From: Hydrogenophaga borbori
Lineage (GTDB): Bacteria > Pseudomonadota > Gammaproteobacteria > Burkholderiales > Burkholderiaceae_C
NCBI RefSeq assembly: GCF_003417535.1
Contig: NZ_QVLS01000008.1
Span: 124,001 to 188,000, forward strand
Reading direction: 5' to 3'
DNA: 64,000 nt
Part shown: one piece after another, positions 57,300-64,000 of the stretch
How the letters are laid out: each line of letters opens with the position of its first letter
Numbering within the stretch: the stretch's first letter is position 1
The notes under the pieces: model-generated
What the model saw: the letters and a program-made list of their open reading frames with translations, nothing else
Told to the model about the DNA's origin: nothing
Database searches by the model: none
Translations under genes and position numbers: made by a program

Positions 57300-57358
57300 G
57301 CGCGGCGGCACGGGTGGGGAGCGCCTGAGCGCGCCCGGCCGGCGCCAAGCGGGCCGCC

Positions 57359-57541
57359 TCAGCCGAGCGCGCCCGGCGCCTTCAGGGCGATGAAGGCCAG
57401 CGTGCCGAGGAAGACCAGCACCAGCACGAAGGCCACGGCGATCAGCACCAGCGGGTGATCGCTCGGCGCCTCCAGCCGGCTGCGCCGCGCCACGCCGATG
57501 AGGCCCCACAGCACGGTCCTGATTTCGCGGGTGATGCGCAT
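57359..57541 (-). CDS. Small DUF2970 membrane protein
   Basis: A 60-residue protein with a basic N-terminus and one membrane helix (PLVLIAVAFVLVLVFLGTLAFIAL). It matches DUF2970 proteins, often encoded beside cytochrome or respiratory genes in beta-proteobacteria. Its role is unknown. It follows the triheme cytochrome by 14 bp and shares its strand. Confidence 0.75.
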   Translation of the reverse strand: MRITREIRTVLWGLIGVARRSRLEAPSDHPLVLIAVAFVLVLVFLGTLAFIALKAPGALG

Positions 57542-57555
57542 GGCGGGGCGCTCCT

Positions 57556-58818
57556 TCACCGGACCTTCTGCACGTCCAGCGGCAGCACGCGCGAGGCGGT
57601 GTTGCCCCAGGCGCCGCGCACGTAGCTGGCCAGCGCCGCGATCTCGGCGTTCGACAGCTCCTGCCCGAAGGGCGGCATGCCATAGGGCCGGGGATTGCCG
57701 GGCGTGCTGGGCGGGAAGCCGCCGCTGACGATCACGCGCACCAGGTTCGCGCTGGAGGCCATGGTCACCGTGCGGTGCCCGGCCAGCGAGGGGAACTCGG
57801 GCGCGGCGCTGGTGCCGTTCTCTCCGTGGCATTGCGCGCACTTGGCCTCGTACAGGCGCTGGCCGAGCACCAGCACCTGGGGTTCGGCCCGCTCCGTGTC
57901 GGGCGCGGCCGGCGCCACCACGGGCAGCGACTTCAGGTAGGTGGCCATGGCGTTGAGGTCCGCCTCGTCCAGGTGGCGGGTGCTGCCGGCCACCACGTCG
58001 GCCATGGGGCCCAGGGTGGCACCGCGCGCGCTGTGGCCGTCGCGCAGCAGGCGAACCACCTCGGCCAGCGGCCAGTCCTGCACGCCGGCTTCCCGGGGCG
58101 AGGCCAGCGAGGGCGCGTACCAGCCCTGCATGGGGATCTGTCCGCCGCTGAAGTCGGGCTCGCTCGCGGTGGCGCCCAGCGCGTTGCGCGGCGCGTGGCA
58201 GGCCATGCAATGGCCCAGGCCCAGGGTCAGGTAGGCGCCGCGGTTCCACTCGGCCGACCGCGTGTTGTCCGGGCGGAACGGCTCGGGCGAGAAGAACAGC
58301 GTGCGCCAGGCCACCAGCGCGGTCTGCGTGCCGTAGGGGAAGCGCAGGTCGTGCACGCGGTTGGGCGCGCGCACCGGCGGCAGGCTCATCAGGTAGGCGT
58401 GCAGGGCATCGCTGTCCTCGCGCGTCACGCGGGCGTAGTCGGGGTAGGGGAAGGCGGGGTAGAGCAGGCGGCCGTTGCGCGACTGGCCGTGGTGCAAGGC
58501 GCGCCAGAGGTCGTCGGCGCTCCAGCGGCCGATGCCGGTGTCGGCGTCGGGCGTGAGGTTGGAGGCGTACACCGTGCCGAAGGGCGTGGCGATGCCCAGG
58601 CCGCCCGCGTAGGCCGCGCCGCCGCGCTCGGTGTGGCAGGCCGCGCAGTTGCCGGCCCTGGCCAGATAGGCGCCGCGTTCCACGAGTTCGGCGGTGACCG
58701 GCACGGCCGCGCCGGGCTCGATGGGCAGCAGCGCGGTGGCCTGGCGCACCCACAGCGCGCCCGCGCCCACGAGGCCGAGCAGCAGCACGGCGGCGAAGGT
58801 CCAGCGGCGGGCGCTCAT
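57556..58818 (-). CDS. Membrane-anchored triheme cytochrome c
   Basis: A 420-residue cytochrome c with an uncleaved N-terminal anchor (WTFAAVLLLGLVGAGALWV) and three CxxCH sites: CAACH, CMACH and CAQCH. This is the layout of the cytochrome subunits of membrane alcohol, gluconate and aldehyde dehydrogenases, which pass electrons to quinone or oxidase. No such dehydrogenase is adjacent. It overlaps the stop of the diheme cytochrome (ATGA) and is followed by DUF2970. Confidence 0.9.
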   Translation of the reverse strand: MSARRWTFAAVLLLGLVGAGALWVRQATALLPIEPGAAVPVTAELVERGAYLARAGNCAACHTERGGAAYAGGLGIATPFGTVYASNLTPDADTGIGRWSADDLWRALHHGQSRNGRLLYPAFPYPDYARVTREDSDALHAYLMSLPPVRAPNRVHDLRFPYGTQTALVAWRTLFFSPEPFRPDNTRSAEWNRGAYLTLGLGHCMACHAPRNALGATASEPDFSGGQIPMQGWYAPSLASPREAGVQDWPLAEVVRLLRDGHSARGATLGPMADVVAGSTRHLDEADLNAMATYLKSLPVVAPAAPDTERAEPQVLVLGQRLYEAKCAQCHGENGTSAAPEFPSLAGHRTVTMASSANLVRVIVSGGFPPSTPGNPRPYGMPPFGQELSNAEIAALASYVRGAWGNTASRVLPLDVQKVR

Positions 58819-59564
58819 TTCAGCACCTCCGCGCTGCCGCAGCGCATGGGCCAGGGGTCGGGCGCGGCGCTGGCCGGCGCGGGCCCGCCCGTGACGGGCT
58901 GCGAGGACAGCCACACCGCCATCGCGCTCACGTCCTCGGGGCTCAGGCGGCGCGCGATCTCGCCCATGCAATCGGGCGCGCTGGCCTGGCGCTGGCCATT
59001 GCGCCAGGCACCGAACTGGCCCAGCAGGTAGTCGCGCGGCAGGCCCAGCAGGCCGGGCATGGCGGGCTGGATGCCGGTCATCGCGGCGCCGTGGCAGGAC
59101 GCGCAGGCGGGGATGCCCAGGGCCGGGTCGCCCAGGCGCACCAGCTGCTCGCCGCGCGCCAGCACGGGCGGCGGCGCGCCGGTGGTCTGCGGCGCGGGGT
59201 AGGGCAGGTCCAGGCCGGCGAAGTAGTCGGCGATCTCGCGCAGGTAGGCGTCGGACATGTGGTCGACCAGGTAGGTCATGGTCGGGTTGATGCGCCGGCC
59301 CGCGCGGAAATGCTGCAGCTGGTTGTAGAGGTAGCCCGCGGGCTTGCCCGCGATGCGCGGGAAGTAGCCCTGGTTGGTGGCGCGCCCGTCCTGACCATGG
59401 CAGGCCACGCAGGCCAGCATGCGCCGCGCCATCGGGTCGGTGGGCAGGGGCTCGGCGGCCTGAGCGCTCAGCCCGGGCAGGGCCAGGGTGGCGGCCAGCA
59501 GCAGGCCTTTCCAGAAAGGGGTGCGCGGGCCCCGGGGCGCGTGGAGGGTCTTGTCGGCGGTCAC
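58815..59564 (-). CDS. Diheme cytochrome c4-like protein
   Basis: A 249-residue periplasmic cytochrome with signal region LLLAATLALPGLSAQA and two heme sites, CVACH and CASCH, each in a cytochrome c4-like half. PRIAGKPAGYLYNQLQHFRAGRR is characteristic of c4. The start is a GTG at 59,564; a later start is possible because the signal-peptide core begins near residue 18. First gene of the cytochrome operon and divergent from the MocR gene. Confidence 0.88.
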   Translation of the reverse strand: MTADKTLHAPRGPRTPFWKGLLLAATLALPGLSAQAAEPLPTDPMARRMLACVACHGQDGRATNQGYFPRIAGKPAGYLYNQLQHFRAGRRINPTMTYLVDHMSDAYLREIADYFAGLDLPYPAPQTTGAPPPVLARGEQLVRLGDPALGIPACASCHGAAMTGIQPAMPGLLGLPRDYLLGQFGAWRNGQRQASAPDCMGEIARRLSPEDVSAMAVWLSSQPVTGGPAPASAAPDPWPMRCGSAEVLK

Positions 59565-59671
59565 GGCCCCGACTGTGCGCCCGGCGCGGCGCCGGCGGTA
59601 GGCTCAGATTGCGTTCAAATCGACCGGATCAGCCGCATCAGATCGGCCGCCCACCGAGAGAGCCCCGCCCC

Positions 59672-61075
59672 GTGACCACCAAATACGAAGCGCTCGCCAA
59701 GGACATCGAAGCGCTCATCGCCAGCGGCACGCTGGCCATCGGCGACCGCCTGCCCTCGGTGCGCGACACCGTGGCCGCGCGCGGCCTGAGCCCGGCCACG
59801 GTGTTCGAGGCCTACTACCTGCTGGAGGCGCGCGGCCTGGTCGAGGCCCGCCCGCGCGCGGGCTACTTTGTGAAGGCCGTGCCCGCGCCGCGCGAGGAGC
59901 CGCGCAGCGCCACGCCGCACCAGGGCTCGCGGCCGGTGGCCATCCACGACGTGGCGCAGGCCGTGCTGGGCCCCGTGCGCAACCGCCAGGTGGCGCCACT
60001 GGGCTCGGCCTTTCCCGCGCCCGAGCTGTTCCCGCTCGATCGCCTGGCGCGCGGCATGGGCGCGGCCATGCGCCGGCTCGACCCGCGCCAGCTGCTGGAA
60101 GACCTCACGCCCGGCAACGCCGAGCTGCGCCGCCAGATCGCGCTGCGCGGCGTGGCGCAGGGCGTGAGCACCGGCGTGGACGAGGTGGTGGTCACCAGCG
60201 GCGCGATGGAGGCGCTCACGCTCGCCCTGCAGGCGGTGACGCAGCCGGGCGACGTGGTGGCCATCGAATCGCCCGCCTTTTATGGCTGCCTGCTGACGCT
60301 GGAGCGGCTGCAGCTGAAGGCGGTGGAGGTGGCCACGCACCCGCGCACGGGCGTGCAGCTGGACTCGCTGGCCGAGGTGCTGCGGCGCCACCCCGTGAAG
60401 GCCTGCTGGTTCATGCCCAATTTCCAGAACCCGCTGGGCGCGCTCATGCCCGAGGACGCCAAGCGCGAGATGGTGGCGCTGCTCGCCCGCCACGGCGTGC
60501 CGCTGATCGAGGACGACGTCTACGCCGAGCTGTACTTCGGCGCGCAGCGCCCGCTGCCGGCCAAGGCCTGGGACCGCGAGGGCGGCGTGATGCACTGCAG
60601 CTCGTTTTCCAAATCGCTGGCGCCGGGCTACCGCGTGGGCTGGGTGTCGGCGGGGCGTTTCGCGCCGCAGGTGAACCGGCTGAAGTTCATGAGCACGCTG
60701 GGGGTGTCGGTGCCCTCGCAGCTGGCGGTGCTGCACTTTCTGCAGCACGGCGCGTTCGACAAGCACCTGCGCCAGCTGCGCGCCGCGCTGGCCGCGCGCC
60801 AGCAGCGCGCGCTGCTCGCCATCGAGAAGCATTTTCCCGATGGCACGCGCGTGACGCGGCCCGAGGGCGGCTACTTCCTGTGGGTGGAGCTGCCGGACGC
60901 GGTGGACGCGATGGCGCTGCAGCAGGCGGCGCTGGCGCGGCACATCAGCGTGGCGCCGGGTTCCCTGTTCTCGGCGGACAAGCGCTTTCGCCACCACCTG
61001 CGCCTGAACGTGGGGCATCCCCGGCTGGAGCAGCTCGACGCGGCGCTCAAGACCCTGGGGCGCCTGGTGGGCTGA
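59672..61075 (+). CDS. MocR/PdxR-type GntR regulator with aminotransferase domain
   Basis: A 467-residue fusion of a GntR winged HTH (TLAIGDRLPSVRDTVAARGLSPATVFEAYYLLEARG) and a fold-type I aminotransferase domain. The PLP lysine is in SSFSKSLAPGYRVGW. Such regulators sense PLP or amino-acid adducts. Target genes are not evident here. The start is GTG at 59,672 (MTTKYEALAKDIEAL) with GAGAG upstream; a TTG 63 bp upstream is unlikely. Confidence 0.9.
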   Translation: MTTKYEALAKDIEALIASGTLAIGDRLPSVRDTVAARGLSPATVFEAYYLLEARGLVEARPRAGYFVKAVPAPREEPRSATPHQGSRPVAIHDVAQAVLGPVRNRQVAPLGSAFPAPELFPLDRLARGMGAAMRRLDPRQLLEDLTPGNAELRRQIALRGVAQGVSTGVDEVVVTSGAMEALTLALQAVTQPGDVVAIESPAFYGCLLTLERLQLKAVEVATHPRTGVQLDSLAEVLRRHPVKACWFMPNFQNPLGALMPEDAKREMVALLARHGVPLIEDDVYAELYFGAQRPLPAKAWDREGGVMHCSSFSKSLAPGYRVGWVSAGRFAPQVNRLKFMSTLGVSVPSQLAVLHFLQHGAFDKHLRQLRAALAARQQRALLAIEKHFPDGTRVTRPEGGYFLWVELPDAVDAMALQQAALARHISVAPGSLFSADKRFRHHLRLNVGHPRLEQLDAALKTLGRLVG

Positions 61076-61110
61076 CGCCGTCCCGGTCCCGCGCCGCCGC
61101 GGCGGCGGGC

Positions 61111-61449
61111 TCAGCGCGCGTCGGTCAGCACCGCCCGCAGCGGCTCCGGAATGGCGCGCGGCGGCAGCCGGTGCAGCTGCGCCACCGCCGCCAGGAAGCC
61201 CTCGCGGTCCGCGCGCACCGGCCCCAGGTAGCGCAGCACGCCGGCCGGCCGGCAGATCGCCACGCTGGGAAACGCGGTGATGCCCAGCTCGTCCGCGTCC
61301 AGGCCCTCGTCCTCGATGTCCACCCAGAGCAGCGCCTCGGCGGGCAGGCCGGCGGCCACCTCGCGGAAGGCGCGGCACTGGGTGCACCACTCGGCGCAGA
61401 GGACCACGATCGAGACCTCGGGCGGCAGGGGAAGGGCACTGGGGTTCAT
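61111..61449 (-). CDS. Thioredoxin-like protein
   Basis: A 112-residue cytoplasmic thioredoxin-fold protein with the redox pair W21-C-T-Q-C25 and the cis-proline loop ITAFPSVAI. The CTQC motif differs from CGPC, so its redox potential probably does too. It is convergent with the MocR gene and divergent from the ROK gene. Confidence 0.85.
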   Translation of the reverse strand: MNPSALPLPPEVSIVVLCAEWCTQCRAFREVAAGLPAEALLWVDIEDEGLDADELGITAFPSVAICRPAGVLRYLGPVRADREGFLAAVAQLHRLPPRAIPEPLRAVLTDAR

Positions 61450-61516
61450 GGCGGAGGTGGAGTCGCCGATGGGCCGGTCGTTCCCCGGCCCGCCTCAATT
61501 TGGCCTGAGTTGGGTC

Positions 61517-61548
61517 AAAGTTCGGACTTTTCGGGCCGAATTCGGCCC
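61517..61548. promoter_or_regulatory. Two adjacent palindromes upstream of the ROK gene
   Basis: AAAGT-TCGG-ACTTT (61,517-61,530) and the perfect 16-bp palindrome GGGCCGAATTCGGCCC (61,533-61,548) lie with centres 17 bp apart in the promoter region of the ROK repressor. They are likely operators for autoregulation, but only one of the two palindromes may be the true site. Confidence 0.6.
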
Positions 61549-61599
61549 ACTAGCATCCCAGGCAATGCCAGGCCGCCGCGCCGGCAGAGGAGACAAAAC

Positions 61600-62796
61600 G
61601 TGAGCTGGAAAGGCCTCAAGAACGGCGAGAAGACACTGCTCGACCACGTGTTCTGGTCGAGTGGCATCTCGCGCGACGCGCTCGCGGCGGTGTCCTCGTA
61701 TTCCAAGAGCCGCGCCAACGCCGCCGTGGCCGAGCTGCTCGAACAGGGCCTGCTGGAGCCGACCGGCGAACTCGCCAGCACCGGCGGGCGTCGCGCCGAA
61801 ACCCTGCGCCTGAGCCGGGGCCTGGGCGTGCTCATCGGCGTGGCCGTGGGCGCCACCGGCCTGGAGGTCGGCGTGCTCAGCCCCGACCTCACCGTGCTCG
61901 CCCACCACAGCGAACCCGCGGACGTGCGCGACGGCCCCGCGCCCGTGCTCTCGCGCATCCGCGCGCTCATGCGCGAGCTGCTCGCGCGCTGCGGCGTGCC
62001 GCCGCGCCAGGTGATCGCCATCGGCATCGGCCTGCCCGGCCCGGTGGACTTCGACACCGGCCAGCTCGTGAACCCGCCGCTGATGCCGCAGTGGGACGCC
62101 TACTCCATCCGCGACGACCTGGCGGCCGACTTCAGCGCGCCCGTGTTCGTGGACAACGACGTCAACGTGATGGCGCTGGGCGAGCTCTGGCGCATGCAGC
62201 GCGGCCTGCAGAACTTCCTGGTGGTGAAGGTGGGCACGGGCATCGGCTGCGGCGTGGTCTGCCACGGGCAGGTCTACCGCGGCGCCAACGGTTCGGCCGG
62301 CGACGTGGGCCACATCTGCGTGGTGCCGGACGGTCCGCGCTGCCACTGCGGCAACCTCGGCTGCGTGGAGACGCTGGCCGCCGGCCCCGCCATCGCGCGC
62401 ATGGCCACCGAGGCGGCCGAGGCCGGCCAGAGCCCGCGGCTGGCGCGCCTCATTGCCGAGCGCGGCCCGCTGCGCCTGCAGGACGTGGCCGAGGCCAGCC
62501 GCGCGGGCGACATGGCGGCCAACCAGGTGGTGCAGCGCGCCGGCGCGCTGGTGGGGCAAATGCTGGCCTCGGTGGTGAACTTCTTCAATCCCTCGCACGT
62601 CTTCATCGGCGGCGGCATCACGCGCGTGGGCCCGCTGTTCCTGGCCGCCGTGCGCCAGAGCGTGTACCACCGCTCGCTCGCGCTCTCCACGCGGCACCTG
62701 GAGATCCAGTACACGCCGCTGGGCGAGCGCGCCGGGCTCATCGGCGCGGGCGTGCTGGCCATGCAGGAAAGCCTGCGGCAGATGGAGGCGGCGTAA
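61600..62796 (+). CDS. ROK-family transcriptional repressor
   Basis: A 398-residue ROK protein. The N-terminal winged HTH (GISRDALAAVSSYSKSRANAAVAELLEQGLL) precedes a sugar-kinase-like domain with AIGIGLPGPVDFDTG, a VGTGIGCGVV phosphate loop and the zinc site CHCGNLGCVE. The HTH makes it a NagC/Mlc/XylR-type repressor rather than a kinase. GAGGAGA sets the GTG start. The sugar ABC transporter that begins 140 bp downstream is the probable target. Confidence 0.92.
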   Translation: MSWKGLKNGEKTLLDHVFWSSGISRDALAAVSSYSKSRANAAVAELLEQGLLEPTGELASTGGRRAETLRLSRGLGVLIGVAVGATGLEVGVLSPDLTVLAHHSEPADVRDGPAPVLSRIRALMRELLARCGVPPRQVIAIGIGLPGPVDFDTGQLVNPPLMPQWDAYSIRDDLAADFSAPVFVDNDVNVMALGELWRMQRGLQNFLVVKVGTGIGCGVVCHGQVYRGANGSAGDVGHICVVPDGPRCHCGNLGCVETLAAGPAIARMATEAAEAGQSPRLARLIAERGPLRLQDVAEASRAGDMAANQVVQRAGALVGQMLASVVNFFNPSHVFIGGGITRVGPLFLAAVRQSVYHRSLALSTRHLEIQYTPLGERAGLIGAGVLAMQESLRQMEAA

Positions 62797-62936
62797 GTGA
62801 AACACCCCGCGCGCCGCTTCGCGGCTCCCCCCTCTCTCGCCTGCGGCGGGAGGGGGGCGCACCCTGAGGCCTGGCGGAGCCAGTTCCTCGGGTGCATTGG
62901 GGGCGAGGCTTGCGCTCGCCGGCGGGGGGCGCTGAC
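62797..62936. repeat. Extragenic hairpin repeats between ROK gene and sugar ABC ATPase
   Basis: This 140-bp spacer contains CCCCCCT/AGGGGGG arms around CTCGCCTGCGGCGG, then a bulged cruciform GCACCCTGAGG/CCTCGGGTGC enclosing CTGGC-GGA-GCCAG, and a GCGAG/CTCGC arm pair. It resembles the element at 4,702-4,773 and is typical of Comamonadaceae intergenic repeats. It may influence expression across the ROK-ABC boundary. Confidence 0.5.
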
Positions 62937-64000
62937 ATGAATGGCGTGCGGGTGGCGCTGGGGGGCATCGTCAAGCGCTTCGGCGCGGTGCAGGTGCTGC
63001 ACGGCGTGGACCTGGCCTTCGAGCCCGGCCGCATCGTCGGCCTGCTGGGCGAGAACGGCGCCGGCAAGTCCACGCTGATGAAAATTCTGGCCGGCTACGA
63101 ATCGCCCAGCGCGGGCGAGCTGCGGGTCAACGGCCGCCCGGTGCGCTTCGATGGGCCGCGCGCCGCCGAGGCCGAAGGCATCGTGCTGATCCACCAGGAA
63201 TTCAACCTGGCCGAGGACCTCACGGTGGCGCAGAACATTTTCCTGGGCCACGAGAAGCGGCGCGGCGGGTGGCTGGACGACGCCGCCATGCGCGCCGTGG
63301 CGCGCCGCGTGCTGGACGACGTGGGCCTGCGCCAGCTGGACCCCGACGCGCGCGTGCGCGAACTCATCGTGGCGGAGCGCCAGCTGGTGGAGATCGCCAA
63401 GGCCCTGTCGCGCCGCGCGCGCGTGCTCATCATGGACGAGCCCACGGCCACGCTCACGCCCGGCGAGACCGGCCGCCTGTTCGAACTCGTCGCGCGTCTC
63501 AAGGACGAGGGTGTCGCGGTTGTCTTCATCTCGCACAAGCTCGACGAGGTGGAACGCCTCACGGACGAGGTGGTGGTGATGCGCGACGGCCGCGTCGTGG
63601 CGCGCGAGCCCACGGCCGCGCTCACGCGCGCGCAGATGGCGAAGCTGATGGTGGGCCGCGAGTTGGCCGACCTCTACCCGCCGCGCGCCGAGGTGCCGGC
63701 CGGCGCGCCGGTGCTGCTCTCGGTGCAGGGGCTCAGCGTGCCCGGCTGGGCGCAGGACGTCAGCTTCGAGGTGCGCGCGGGCGAGATCCTGGGCTTCGCC
63801 GGCCTGGTGGGCGCGGGGCGCACCGAGCTGTTCGAAGGCCTGCTGGGCCTGCGCGAGCGCACCGTGCGCGCGATCGACATCGCGGGCGTTCCCTGCCGGC
63901 CGCGCTCGCCGCGCGAAGCGGCCAACGCCGGCCTCACCTACCTGAGCGAGGACCGCAAGGGCCGCGGCCTGCACGTGCGCTTCGGCCTGCGCGAGAACCT
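62937..64000 (+). CDS. Sugar ABC transporter ATPase (RbsA/XylG type), 3' end missing
   Basis: The first 354 residues of a tandem-domain sugar importer ATPase. Domain 1 has Walker A GENGAGKST, Q-loop IHQEFNL, a signature-like VAERQLVEIAKAL and Walker B VLIMDEPTATLT. Domain 2 begins with the atypical GLVGAGRTE seen in RbsA-like proteins and reaches LSEDRKGRGL at the edge. Start MNGVRVALGGIVKRFG at 62,937. The upstream ROK regulator suggests a carbohydrate substrate; permease and binding protein must lie beyond base 64,000. Confidence 0.93.
   Translation, partial: MNGVRVALGGIVKRFGAVQVLHGVDLAFEPGRIVGLLGENGAGKSTLMKILAGYESPSAGELRVNGRPVRFDGPRAAEAEGIVLIHQEFNLAEDLTVAQNIFLGHEKRRGGWLDDAAMRAVARRVLDDVGLRQLDPDARVRELIVAERQLVEIAKALSRRARVLIMDEPTATLTPGETGRLFELVARLKDEGVAVVFISHKLDEVERLTDEVVVMRDGRVVAREPTAALTRAQMAKLMVGRELADLYPPRAEVPAGAPVLLSVQGLSVPGWAQDVSFEVRAGEILGFAGLVGAGRTELFEGLLGLRERTVRAIDIAGVPCRPRSPREAANAGLTYLSEDRKGRGLHVRFGLREN

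Noticed and set aside
61092-61107. Perfect CGCCGCCG/CGGCGGCG palindrome between the MocR and thioredoxin-like genes
   Set aside because: It has no loop or T tract and is low-complexity; it is not convincing as terminator or operator.

Overview
The window is about 64 kb of GC-rich, gene-dense chromosome from a betaproteobacterium, most likely Comamonadaceae and perhaps Hydrogenophaga-like. The evidence is the queA-recG-oxyR-ubiA-proC order, beta-type ribosomal proteins, several Bug/Tct solute-binding proteins, a norR-norA-norB arrangement like that of Ralstonia, and the short GC-rich hairpin repeats between genes. I see no phage, insertion sequence or CRISPR array. The genus is an inference.

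Layout. 1-1.5 kb: end of a Bug protein, a Rieske ferredoxin and a small cytochrome c. 1.5-8 kb: queA(-), recG, oxyR, ubiA, a GNAT acetyltransferase and proC(-). 8-18.2 kb: a glycerol regulon, with glpK and glpR on the minus strand diverging from glpSTPQUV (an ABC glycerol importer) and glpD. 18.2-27.4 kb: the spc and alpha ribosomal operons, starting at rplN with its own promoter and leader and split by an intrinsic terminator between rpsK and rpsD. 27.4-30.1 kb: initiator tRNA, a terminator, then a tandem glycine riboswitch directly in front of a class A penicillin-binding protein.

30.1-40.1 kb: a seven-gene minus-strand operon (Bug protein, thiolase-like protein, DUF35 protein, NDP-forming acyl-CoA synthetase, MaoC, acyl-CoA dehydrogenase, FAD dehydrogenase). 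It has a consensus sigma-54 promoter and is divergent from a PAS-containing sigma-54 activator with two dyads at its start. This looks like an undescribed acyl-CoA catabolic pathway with a probable retro-aldolase. 40.1-44.8 kb: norR divergent from norA(ytfE)-norB, with sigma-54 promoter and two GGT-N7-ACC boxes.

44.8-52.8 kb: an aromatic catabolism locus with a Rieske oxygenase, its reductase and LigA in one operon, and GST, LigB and a TRAP transporter in another. A LysR regulator lies between them, and the same 29-bp operator-like sequence occurs at both promoters. 53-57.3 kb: MFS exporter, rnk, a Usp-like protein and a beta-helix repeat protein. 57.3-59.6 kb: DUF2970 protein plus tri- and diheme cytochromes c. 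59.6-64 kb: MocR-type regulator, thioredoxin-like protein, ROK repressor and the start of a sugar ABC ATPase cut by the window edge.

The observations I rate highest are the glycine riboswitch on a peptidoglycan synthase, the sigma-54 acyl-CoA operon with its activator sites, the duplicated LysR-type operator linking two aromatic operons, and the complementary degenerate motifs in the two glycerol ABC ATPases.
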